64,000 nt of DNA from Nyssa sinensis (taxonomy: Eukaryota; Streptophyta; Magnoliopsida; Cornales; Nyssaceae). The stretch spans positions 56,438,947 through 56,502,946 of the forward strand of contig CM018043.1 of the NCBI GenBank assembly GCA_008638375.1, read 5' to 3'. Position 1 is the first letter of the stretch. Each line of letters begins with the position of its first letter. The notes under the pieces are model-generated. The model ran no database searches and had not been told where the DNA came from. It saw only the letters and a program-made list of their open reading frames with translations. Of the stretch, positions 35,440 through 46,663 are shown in pieces. Position numbers and translations under genes: made by a program.

Positions 35440-38400
35440 AGGGAGCTTTTAATGCTCAAAACATTAAGCAAACAAAATTACCACTGTGTGTTCAGTTATT
35501 TATATTTCCAAACAGATGCTTTTTATTTACCCGTAAGGTAAATTGCATTGATATCCGATTGTTTTATATGAGTATTTCAAATTCTGAATTTTACACGGGA
35601 TGTTTGAAAATTGAATGGAAAATATTCTTGAGGAGCAGGATGATGTTAATGGCTGCACAAACCTATCAAGTTCTAAAATTGAATTCCACGATGTCAGATA
35701 AATGTTAAGGAAAACATAAAGGGAAGGGAGATGTTCAACAATGCAAGAGAGTATAAAAATTGGCTGATCATACTTCTTTTCCACTCCGAACACTCCATGC
35801 ATACACACTACCATCACCTGAACCTGCCAAGTAGCAAAAATCAAGAAAGTCAAATTAGCATGAAGCTGATATATGAATTCCCCTCCAACAACCCTGCCCC
35901 AACCACACATACACCCTATAAAACTAAATTGCAGGGGATAATCAGTCAAGTACTGTCACCAAGAGACAAGCACTTTGTAAACAGGTTTTTCTTTTTCTAG
36001 TCTGGTTCTAGAGGGGGAGGAGCAAATGAGGGATAAACCTAATTTTAATTTAATTAATCCTATATCACAGAACTCTTAGATCCCATTCACTCTTTTCAAG
36101 CCAATTCCGGGGAAGACAACCATAATGAAGAATTGCCTATGAACAAAAACTGCTTTCATGATGCATCTGATTCTTCTCTCTCTTCAAGCAAAAAATATTC
36201 TGAAGTAATGAGAAAAAGGGCTTAACTTGGAAATGTTTGCAAGAAATAAAATTTTAAGTTGCCAAGCATATGGTCCCAACATGAATTCCTTCAATAACTT
36301 AGGCAAAGAAACAGGAATTTTATATCATGTCAATGGTTCTCATGAAAACAGGGCCTTTGAGAAAATCAACAGGATCCAATGCCGATAATAAATCAGTAGC
36401 TAATTTTTAAATGTTTGATAGAGGAAAACCTAGTATTTCAGGCCAGACATCATTCACAACAACAAGAAGATTGTATCCTGCAGCTTCCTCCAAGCAACTA
36501 CAGAGAGTTCAGTGTTTGGTGTGAAAAAGTTCATTCAAGAACTTGATACACCGTAAACGCAATAATCATATTTATAGGTACAATTGGAAGGGAATATCAA
36601 AATAAAAAATGTTCAATAATCTCCCCAAAATAACTGATAGGAAACTTGCATTACCTGATATAACAAACATTCCCTCAGGGCTGAAAGATGCCTCTAAAGT
36701 GGAATTGCTTGAAACTGGCTTGACATTGTAAGTGGATAACTATGTACAGTGATTACAAAAGGCACATCAGAAAAGAATTTTAGAAATGCTAACAATTTCA
36801 AGTGAAATTTCTTAAAGAAGTTAAAGGTGGAAAACAACTTACGAGTGTGCCACGGAATGAATCAATTACATGAATATGTCCGTCCATAGTTGTTAGAAGC
36901 ATGAGTCTCCCATCATTACTAAATTTTACAACATTTGCATCAGACATATCTCCACCAGCTGAAAATATCTCAAAAGGACCCTTCAAAGATGTAAATTTAT
37001 TTAATTAGTGCTTGTTAAAATTGACACTCATAGCTGAAACAATCTTTTTACAACAACTAACCGCTCATACATTCCTGTGTAACAACTACTAACCTTTTCA
37101 TACTTGCGAGTATCAAACATTCTAATGTATCCTCCAAAAGCAATTGCAAAGACAAGCCCTTGGTCATCGTAAGCTGTAGCAGGCCTTCCTTGTACACGTA
37201 AAAGACCCTAGAATATAGTGAACATGTCAGAAAATCACTCAACAAAAACATATATTTCAAAAATGAAAATCAAGCTACCAAGGCCTCCACCTGACATTTC
37301 TCAGCTCTTTGATCCCAAAGCATAACTGTCCGATCAAGAGAGCCTGAGATGAAACATTCTTTTCGAGAGCACAAGCTAAGAGATACAACCCTAGAAAAAT
37401 CAACAACAGAAAACGTCACTCTTATAAAAAAAGATACTAGAAAGTCAAACAAATATGCCATTGGTGTCAGAAATTGTACCTGTCATGATGACCTTTGAAG
37501 TACCTTAAGTACTTGTTGTCGTGCAATGAGAGAAGCCGCAGAGATTCTGAACCAATCAAAAAAAAAAAAAGTTCATGATTACAAGTAAACCACACTCTCA
37601 TGAAATGTTGTTCTGATAACATACCATCCCAACCATTCTTCGAGGAGTATATAACAGTCGTGGGATGAGAAGTGAAGCTAACCAGATCAACCCCATACTT
37701 TTTGCTATTAATTGTCTTCAAACATCTGGCAGCAAGGAGTAAGGTTCTTCAACACTTCATGCCAATATGAAGGAAAACCAGACAATTAAATGTATGTGAG
37801 AATCACTATATTAGTCAAAAGGAATGGAGATGAAGTAAGATGAATGATTCAACAATATCAGGCAGATACAGAATCTTCACCCTTCCAACTTTTCTACAAT
37901 AAACATGTGAGTTAGTAATCCTAATATGGTGGGAATCACATATTTTCCTCGGATCAAAACATTAACAACTGGCAAGAGAGTAGATGGATGGGTTGACTCA
38001 CTTTGGTCACATTTGAGTCAACTAGGGATGCTAACGGGGCGGGTTTGGAATGGGGGACCCCTTCCCCAACTCCATCCCGTGAAAAAAAGTTTGCCTCCAA
38101 ACCCGTTTAAACCCCGTAATAGGCAGGGACGGGTATCCATCGGAGTCCCTATTTATTTGTAAACTTTTATTTATTTATTTATTTATTTTATTAAAATAAT
38201 TGTAATTAACACATTTCAAACAAAAATGATACATGTGCAAAATAAGAAATATACATGCTTATAGATAATAAAATGACATTATTTTATGTTTCAAACATAT
38301 AACTCCATCAAGTTTATATAAACTTTTAATGGGTAACTAAAAAATATCATTATGAACATTAATTATGTAGAACAAAAACTCTATTATTATTTTATTTTAT

Positions 38401-39528
38401 ATAGTCGGGGCCAAGCCGGGGCGACTTCTCCCCAAATCTGCCCAACCCTAATGGGGTGGAAATACCTTCCCCAAACCTGTCTCATTAGGGGCAGGGTTGA
38501 CAGGTTCCCAGTGGGGCGGGTTACAAGGATCAAAATTTCGTTTCGTAGTGTTGTTTCGGTCACCCAAAAAATGGAAACATTTCGGAAACGTTTTGGAAAC
38601 ATAGTGGAAACGATGAAAAAAATCAAAATGTGTAGAAACACTTTAGAAACATAAAGGAAAATATATGAATATGCAAAAATAAATAGTATAATTAATTAAT
38701 TGTAAATGTTTTAGGGAACATGTCCATTCACACAAATTACTAGGGTGAAATTGAAAAAAAAAAAACGAAATGCAAATTAGTTATTAATACCAAATAACTC
38801 TTTATAAATTAAAAAATAGTATAAAAAATTAGAGCTAATTTTTTATATAATATGAAATTATTATATATTTTAAAATATATTTCCTTTTGTTTCCTGTCCT
38901 TCTTGGACTGTTAATGAAATTCTCAGTTTTCTTATAAAAAAAAATTATATATTTTAAAATATATAAAATTATTATAATTAAATAAAATCCACAACATAAT
39001 AGATATATACTATGTAATATTTAAAAAGTAAATAATTTGATACAAGTTACATATAAAATAAAAAGTAAAACAAATAGCGATTTAAACCTATTATAATTAG
39101 TAACTTAGTATTAAAATAGTTATTTCTCTACACTTTATTTCCCCTACTACTTTTCTATTATTTTAGAAAAAATAATAGAAATATCTTCACGTAATTTTGA
39201 GTCTTAATCTTTGAAAAATAAATGGATATTATCATTTACTAACTTCTAGAATTATTGTTGATACAAAAGAAATGTTTCCTCTGATTCAGTATGTTTCTAC
39301 TAGTTTCCGTACGTTTCTACGAAAACAAATTTGTTTCCATGGAAACATGTGAATTTTGATATTCCATTAGTGTTTCGTTTCGGTTCCCTAAGAAATGGAA
39401 ACTTTTGGCCGTTTCGATGGAAAAGAAACGAAATTTTGATCCTTGGCGGGTTAAATTGTCATCCCTTGACAACACTCAGGATGTCTTACCCCTTTACTTC
39501 TTCTAAGTAAACACCCACTTCTAAAGAG

Positions 39529-39562
<34 letters not shown>

Positions 39563-41497
39563 ATCGATAAGTATATCGTCATCCATATATGGAACAAGTT
39601 AGTAGATCTTGAAAACCAACCCTATGGACAAACCATTGCAATTTTGGAACTATGCGGAACAGGCTCCAAACAGTGGCGGATCCAGAAATTTACAAGGAAT
39701 TCTTGTATAAATTTAACTTTTTTTTTTTTTTTGGGGGGGGGGGGGGGGGCTTTGCCACCCCCTGGATCCACCTCTAGCTCTAAATGTGGTATGATTGGGA
39801 GTAGGCTTAGGCAAATGATGAAATACGATGGGTAAATCAAAGTGTAAAGTGTTCTCTTCTTTTCAACCAAAGATGATGAGTAATGAGATTTAGTATAACT
39901 GAAGTATATGAGTTGTCCATATAGTTATGAATTTATTATATTAGAATGAAATATGTAAAAGCATTAAACCAAGCAAACCTATGTATGATGATCTCTTTAC
40001 TTAAGTTAGTTTTTTCCTATTATTTTTCTTTAAAAGTTAGATTAAGGAAGAACTAAGAAGAAATTACTTGGATCACTAAATATATTCTTCTAGAATATAA
40101 GTGTTATTTGTTTTGGAATGCGCAAACCAAAATGAAGAAAGTTACTAGGATATTAGCATTTTCTGGTAACTATGAGATAAAGCAACCCAACAGTGATATG
40201 AAAAATGGAAAATTGAATCTTCTAGATGATTGTATACTAGATTAAACAGTAAATGGGGGTAAAAGATAAAAATTTAGGGAGAATACGTTGCATTAGCGAC
40301 ATCATACAGGCGAATGGATTCATCATCACTAGCAGTCACTAGGTAACTTGACGTCCTATGAAAATCCATTGAACTGATTCTACCATTCTGCAAATTGCAA
40401 TTAGTATGTCAGTAAATGTTCATATAAGTTGAGGAATAAGAATACAATGAAGGATCTCTAAGAACATAAAACAATTTGTGAAGTGCAATAAAAGGTACCA
40501 TAATATGAAGAAAGTGGTACATGAAGATTTCAAGATGAATGAGCCATTTGCACTCGATATTGAAAAACATGACAGAACACAGCTGGGCAAAGTTAGCATC
40601 AATTGAACATGGATATGCACCGAAGCACCAAAAGTTAAAAAATAGACTCACATGATCCGTAGCATGCACAAACAACTTGTTTATTTCTGAATTGTACCAT
40701 TTGAGAATAAAACATTCTCCAAGTAGCATTACCCAGTGTTAGTTGCCCAATACAGGGTGTAGGGAAGGACGCCCTGAGTCAAAACTCAACCTCTAGCATT
40801 ATTAGCACAAAGTGTGTGCTCCTAAGGCTTGAACCAATAATGAAATTACTAAAACCAAGTTTAATTTCTTAAAAAACTTGCATTTTCACCCTGAAAAGAA
40901 AATCCCATTGTGAAGATCACATTACCAACCTAATTACTACCCCCCCGCCGATGAAAAAGCTATATCAATTCAGGGAAAACATTTACAGCAATAGAAACAA
41001 GCAGCTATCAATTAGGATTTCAAATATTAAATTAAGTTAGAAAACTAGAAGAAATCAGACGCCGTCCGTTGCTTCTTCGGTAAAATATACAACATTTGTG
41101 ACCAAGAGCTTCATCATCAAGCATAAATTGTACTAACAGAGCTGAAGAACTAAACAAAAATCCACTGGACTAGTCAACCCATCATGTTTTTTTTCTCTCT
41201 ATTTCAGTATTTTTTTTCATGCATATATATATTTATACACACACACATCGAAACGGATGATGAATAGAGAGATAAAATTTACATAATCACGAAAGGCCAT
41301 GCCGACTTCCATGCTCTGAAGAATTTCTTCTGTGATTTCCAAAGAAACCTTGTCTTCTCTCTCGGATTGTCCCCCTGCAAAAGCAATGGAAGAAGTGGAA
41401 CAAAACTGAGCAACAACACTATCAACCACCGCAACCAATAAAAGCAACGCAATTCCAGGGGTCACTTTATATATTTGATGGCTTCCATACCCGCCAT
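34829..41497 (-). CDS. S2LB: SWD2-like WD40 protein (S2LB type), predicted COMPASS subunit
   Basis: Eleven exons, in transcript order: 41491-41497, 41283-41374, 40287-40387, 37625-37725, 37480-37546, 37291-37390, 37094-37207, 36843-36980, 36655-36739, 35774-35823, 34829-34972 (TAG). All joins keep frame and use GT-AG, giving 332 aa. WD40 repeat signatures are clear: SDDESIRLYDV, SGSLDRTVMLWDQR, GGYIRMFDTRKYEK, DGHIHVIDSF and GSGDGSVYAWSV, ending SELSFWIPDLSKL. The order and wording match plant SWD2-like proteins, above all Arabidopsis S2LB (At5g66240). SWD2 proteins help COMPASS-type complexes methylate histone H3 lysine 4. The first coding exon supplies only 7 nt (ATGGCGG). For exon 10 I chose the acceptor at 35824 because it restores the SGSGDGS of relatives. 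Intron 3 (40286 down to 37726) is swollen by mobile elements. Confidence 0.92.
35385..35434. repeat. (TA)n(GA)n microsatellite in S2LB intron 10
   Basis: About 12 TA units run into about 13 GA units. Confidence 0.95.
38024..39466. mobile_element. Older hAT-like element interrupted by a second one
   Basis: The left end AGGGATGCTAACGGGGCGGG and the right end (reverse complement AGGGATGACAATTTAACCCG) are imperfect inverted repeats. The flanking 8-mers AGTCAACT and TGACAACA agree at 5 of 8 positions, as a decayed target duplication might. The arms are GC-rich (GGGGACCCC, CCAAACCCGTTTAAACCCCG), the core AT-rich. Similar arms occur at 13535-13765 and 46203-46663, so it is a family in this genome. 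It lies in intron 3 of the S2LB gene. Confidence 0.7.
38524..39445. mobile_element. Nested 922-bp hAT-like element
   Basis: Termini CAAGGATCAAAATTTCGTTT and its reverse complement (AAACGAAATTTTGATCCTTG, ending 39445) are exact over about 20 bp. The flanking 8-bp direct repeat GCGGGTTA (38516-38523 and 39446-39453) is exact and is made from the arm of the surrounding element, so this one jumped in later. Subterminal copies of GGAAAC/GTTTCC are frequent. No transposase frame is visible. Confidence 0.9.
39671..39776. mobile_element. 106-bp hAT-like MITE with CAGTGGCGGATCCAG end
   Basis: The left end CAGTGGCGGATCCAG and the right end CTGGATCCACCTCTA are imperfect inverted repeats of a terminus widespread in dicot genomes. 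The flanking 8-mers GCTCCAAA (39663-39670) and GCTCTAAA (39777-39784) differ at one base. The middle has a T run followed by about 17 G. It is in intron 3 of the S2LB gene. Confidence 0.8.
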
Positions 41498-42298
41498 TTT
41501 TTTTCCTTTTTCCAAACTATGATGATTGGGAGGACATTGGCGAGCCCTCTGTGAACAACGTCCCCAACTGCCAGGAAAGGAGACCGAGGAAGGAGAGAGG
41601 GAGAGATTGAGCTCCGATTCTGAAAACCGACACGAAAATAATAGTCAGTAGAAGTAGTCGGGGGAACATGGGCCCATTGACCCGTCCATCAAGGGCTCAA
41701 TCCAAATATATGCACTAGTTCACTTTGTTAGGGCACGCTTCAGTATCGGGCCAGGCCCAAACTCAATAGTAACGTCATCGTGTATGACCTCAAGGTGTTG
41801 AACCTGAGAGCGCGAGCTCGGGCTTAGACTTAACTGTGTTTCACAAATTCTTCTAAATTTTTTAATTTTATAAAGAAGTTAATTGTTATGAACCTATACC
41901 ATCATAATACATTAAATCATAACAGAAAGTGACGATTTCATTAAATAATTTTTTAAATATAAGATAATTTTTACATTAAACGACTGTCTCAATGTTTAGA
42001 AATATAATTTTATTATTTATTTTTTTTATTGTAATTTTTATTGAGTCCAGAATTATTACGGAATTTTTTTTTTTATTTCTAATCAACTTATCAAAATAAA
42101 ATAAAATTTTAAAAAACTTACTATTAAAACAAAGTATTCATATAAAATACATGAATTTTACAAATATTTAAATTTAAACATAATACGACAGAAGGAGACA
42201 ACTTTTCACCGGATTTTTTCTCCTCGAAACAATAGGTGCAAAATGGAAAATGAACTAAATGATTGGATACACAACACGGTCACCAATTAAAGCTTGTT

Positions 42299-42703
42299 TT
42301 ACATAACTGGCACCGGTATGACCAGTTCAGTGGTGGCGTCAATGGAACTCCTGGCCGTGGAGTCACGGTTCTCCTCCGTTGTTGCTGACTTCTTGATGAA
42401 CTCTATGCAATCAGCGACGGCTTCGCTGTGGTGAGGCTCGTACGTCGGCCGGTAATAAGATCCATGCGCATCGCCTGATCCAGTTTGGCGCGTGGCCTTG
42501 GAGAGAGCAGACAGCATGATCAAGCGAAACACGGCTTCGCGGAGACGTTCGAACAATGACATGGGCGATAGGCGGCTGTTGTTTTTGGTGCAGGGGCTGC
42601 TGCTTCTGAGCCTTGGCATGCAGAGGTAATGAGTCTTCATGTTTCGTCGCCTTCCTTTGGGTTTCTCCATCTTGGGTTGAGGCCGTTGGTCTCTGACAAC
42701 CAT
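42299..42703 (-). CDS. Small conserved plant protein of unknown function
   Basis: One uninterrupted frame of 134 aa. Visible features: a basic N-terminus (MEKPKGRRRNMK at residues 12-23), the block SLFERLREAVFRLIMLSALS, a Ser/Thr-rich linker, YEPHHSEAVADCIEFIKKSA, and a polar tail ending VIPVPVM. I recall similar short proteins in Arabidopsis (At1g52140/At3g16330 type, some labelled elicitor-responsive), but the biochemical role is not known. No signal peptide or membrane span; the FRLIMLSAL block looks amphipathic. The frame extends to an earlier Met at 42787, but that lies upstream of a good TATA box at 42765-42774, so the transcript should begin near 42735 and the first usable Met is 42703; Met at 42670 is also possible. 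Intronless and GC-richer than its surroundings. It lies in tandem with and upstream of the S2LB gene. Confidence 0.8.
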   Translation of the reverse strand: MVVRDQRPQPKMEKPKGRRRNMKTHYLCMPRLRSSSPCTKNNSRLSPMSLFERLREAVFRLIMLSALSKATRQTGSGDAHGSYYRPTYEPHHSEAVADCIEFIKKSATTEENRDSTARSSIDATTELVIPVPVM

Positions 42704-42764
42704 GAGAGAGGGTCTGTATTGATCAGTGTGTGTGTGAGAATCTATGAAACTGGCACACAGCGCA

Positions 42765-42774
42765 TATTTATATA
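42765..42774 (-). promoter_or_regulatory. TATA box of the small gene
   Basis: TATATAAATA on the minus strand, about 62 bp upstream of the chosen start codon. It decides the start because the longer frame's first Met lies upstream of it. Confidence 0.65.
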
Positions 42775-44525
42775 ATGTTATACGCAACTGTTGGACAGAG
42801 AATGTGAGTTTGAGAAATAGGCTTGGGCTTGGCTGGCTGCGATTAATGCGGGCAATGTAGCTCGTGGCTCAGCTGCAGGAGTAATTATTTCCTAGTGCCT
42901 AATCAATGGTTTCAATAATAGTTCAATGAAGACCACATGTAAAAATTAAATTAACATTGATGTAAAGAAATGAAATTTAATTTTATTAATGATAGTACAT
43001 CAAAGTTTTTTTAAAATAAAGTCGTGGATGAATCGATAATGATTCAAATATAATCTAACATGACCCGAAAATCATGCAATGTATTGAAAAAAATTTGACC
43101 AGTTTTTGATCTGTTTCCTTTAGTTTTTTTAGTCGGTATAAGGAATTAGTAATTTTTTAATCAAACTATTGAAGGAATTAGTAAATTTTTATTTAAATTG
43201 GTAGTCTCCTAGCTAGCCTCTAAATATAATGTATTCAGTCCTTATTATTCAACTTATTAATAATATTTCAATTTTAAAATTAGAGGATTTTTGAGTGAGT
43301 AATTCCAATGCTATTTAGTTATCAAGAAATTCAACGTATTTAATTCTGCCACAAGTAAAAATAGAACTAATGCATACTCTATGCTTAAATGAACTCGATT
43401 ACATGATTTTAACAGTTTCTTGAAAAAAGTTTAATGAAAATTTTTTCATTCGTACTCTATAGAGTATTAAAGTAGGACATACTTACGTGGGTTTCGTTAA
43501 AAAATAATCTAAGTAATAAGTTACTAAAAATAATTTCATAGTCAATTACATTATAATTTAATATGTGATATATATTTCATGTTATAACAGACGATATCAT
43601 TTATTTCACATGTAAGATTTTTATATGGATGATGATATTGTTTTTGGATATAAACTTATTATTATATTATTTTTTATCTCATAAAATATTTAAATTTAAG
43701 TATAATATGACCAGATGAATGAGACCTTCCACTAAACTTTTCTCCTCTCCCATAAGTATAAATGGTTATATAAAATGAGGGCATTATTGAGGGAACAATT
43801 CATGCTCTGTAATAGACATACACAATGGACCTAAAACTGCAAATAATAAAATGAGAAGTTGTCAGAAAGTATGGTGGAGGAATCAGTCTTGAGTCAACAC
43901 CCGACATAATAGACCCCTTAACAAATATGAATTAGGTTTTGGAGTCTTCTAATGTTCTGTGCACTGACAATTAAACTAATATCATATTAATTAATTAATT
44001 CACCCCCCTTTCTCAACTTGGTTATTCTTTTTTCTTTGTCTTGTAGATTTGAATGATGGCCTATACTCACGGGCCAAATTTATATGCATTTTCTGTTGGG
44101 TAAACAGCAAGTAATTTTACTACCATAAATTTAGCAAGAAAGTCCTCTTGAAAGATGTATTTTCACAAAAAAATGAAAATGGAATGGACCCACGTTAGTC
44201 ATTAATAATAAAGTCTCAAGTAGGATCAGAAAAAGAATGACATGGGATTTGGACTAAGAGCTTCATTTTACACTAGTAGAACCCCTTTAGCTTGCCATCA
44301 TATATGCATAGCTTACAATTTTTCCAAAGACTTATAATTAATTGGATTATTAAATGAAGAGTAACCAACGATTTTATTTTATTTTTGTTGTTGCAAGGTA
44401 TTCAGTTTTTTTGAATGACTACTCTTCCAAATAGATATTTGACCGAAGGTCTCAAGTCCAACTGATCAACATTTTACGAGAGGCTCTGATGTTGCACTTT
44501 TTCGCCCCGGCACACCGTAGGTTTC

Positions 44526-44683
44526 TCGTGCGTCATATTGTCCGCTTTAGTTATTAGGCATGCCCGTAGGTTTTATGGCTTGCCCCGCACGGATTTGTTC
44601 CTCCTTGTGCACCATATTGTCCGTTTTAGTTATTGGGCCTGCCGTAGGTTTTATGGCTTGTCCCGCACAGATTTGTTCCTCCT
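44526..44683. repeat. 79-bp tandem repeat in a GC-richer block
   Basis: CATATTGTCCGCTTTAGTTATT at 44534 recurs at 44613 with few changes, followed in both by CCGTAGGTTTTATGGCTTG and GATTTGTTCCTCC. The surrounding block 44460-44830 contains CCGATGAGGGACTCAA, a motif seen in dispersed repeats of many dicots. It is probably part of an unidentified mobile element. Confidence 0.75.
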
Positions 44684-46202
44684 AGGCTTTAGTCTAAGAA
44701 AAAGGCCTGATGCAAAGAAGAGGAAGACTGGAACTTATAAGTAACGACAATGCTCGACTCCTAACCGATGAGGGACTCAAAGTGGCACAACAAGCTCCAA
44801 GTCCAATTGATCCACCTTAAGATTTGTAACCAAGGAGTTCAAAATGGGAAACATTTATATCATATCATCAAACGAAATGGTATAATTGTTTTTTAAAAAT
44901 GTTAAAATTAATATATGATAATATGATTCCTCTGCGGATCTTTCCCCATCATATTTTTTAGACTTTTACTCTTTTATTTCTACGTGTATATTTAAAAAGA
45001 TTCCATGGCTCATAATTTTAAATTTTTTTATTTCAACATTTAAAAAAAATTAAAATCAGAGAAAAATTATGAACAATTAAATCTCCTTAAATATAAAAGT
45101 GTCAATACAAGGATATGACCTGAGAATAATCAAACCCAATATAATAAAATTGTATAAAAAAATTCTTAAATGAGACACGTACAATGTATGTTCTCTTTTA
45201 ACAGAACAAAATTAAAAAAACCATAGTGTTTGACGGTGTTTCATACTCATCAAAAAACATGTATGAACCGTACCACAGTCTCACGTTACAGAAAGGAAAT
45301 AGAAAAAGCTAAGCCGCTACTACGTGAAGATAAGCCATTGGACCGTAGAGCTAGGCGATGAAGGTGAAGGGCCAGAGTTGCAGTCAAGAAAGTTTTGTCA
45401 TTAAGTGGGAAGGGTTCACATGCTTACATGTGCATGGTCGCCCTACAATTTTCAATTCAATGAACTGATTCATATGTCATCACTATATCTCCCTATTCAA
45501 TACAACCGACTTACCGACCATATACCCTTCTTGTTTTATGTTGGATTGCGACATCTTCTTCTTCCACCAATTCTCTTACGCGTTTGTGTAGAAAGAGAAG
45601 CTATTTACGGTTATTTTGCATCATTATTTCATGTAATAGGTTGTCTCTCACATTTTATTGTATTTCTAAATTTATAAAAATATATATTTATCATAAATTT
45701 AAAAATAATTAACTATACTTACTTTTTAAATTTTTTTTAATAATTACTAATATTTTAGTAACTTTTGTTATTTAAAAAAATATTGAGAGTAGTGTAATTT
45801 TAAAAATATTATAAAAAATTTAAAAAAAAAATTGTATGATTTATTTATTTATAAAAATAAGAAATTTTGTAAGATATTATCATATTGTTACAAATAATAA
45901 AGTAGAGTGATGATTTTATTAAATAATTTTTCGCGTAAAAGAGATTAATTAATAGGTAAATTGTCTGTCTCCTGAGGGATGGGCAACGTGTAATGATGTG
46001 TGTGAGAGATGAAACATATAAAATTTATGTTGTGTGTGAGAGATGAAACATATCAAATCTATGGTACGTGAGGGTGAATCTCCACCATGCTATGAATTGG
46101 ATCTGCTGTCGACCTGTTTATTTTGTGACTATAGAAAGGATAGAAGGTTGGGATGGTACGTAATTTACCTCTGCTTTTAATAATATGAGTACGAGATGTT
46201 TA

Positions 46203-46458
46203 TAAATAGCATCGGGGTGGGATTAGTGTAAGATTTTTAAAATCTTATCGGTTTGGAGCGGGTTTGAGAATGGTCATTCTGTCTCATTTATATATTAATT
46301 ATTTTTTATTTATTTCTATATATACTATATTTACTAGTAAACAATACTATATAAAATTAGTTTTAAGGTTTTTCATATCATACTCATATTATTTTTTCTT
46401 ATATTAGTTATTTTGGTAATAAAAAATTAATTTATCTATCAAAATAAAAGTTTTAACT

Positions 46459-46492
<34 letters not shown>

Positions 46493-46663
46493 GAGTTCGG
46501 GACGGAATAGGGTGAGGTGGAGTCGGAGAATATAAACAGGATCAAGATCGGAGTTGGGGTAAGCTTCTAAACGGGCGGGACAGGTTCAGGGACAGAGAAT
46601 ATAAATGAGTTGGGATTGGGGAAGGGTTACTCCTTCTCAAACTCATCCCGTTGCCATTCCTAC
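46203..46663. mobile_element. hAT-like element, same family as 38024-39466
   Basis: The right end, read on the minus strand, is TAGGAATGGCAACGGGATGA, matching the AGGGATGCTAACGGGGCGG terminus. The left end AATAGCATCGGGGTGGGATT is a weaker inverse. The GC-rich right arm (GGGACGGAATAGGGTGAGGT) and AT-rich core with a (TA)n tract are as in the other copies. I cannot settle the target duplication. Confidence 0.55.

Noticed and set aside
40737..40865. Possible SINE tail in S2LB intron 2 (GGTTCAAGCC on the minus strand)
   Set aside because: Only a box-B-like word is present, with no other SINE feature.
42704..42787. Upstream Met for the small gene
   Set aside because: It precedes the TATA box at 42765-42774, so it should not be in the transcript.
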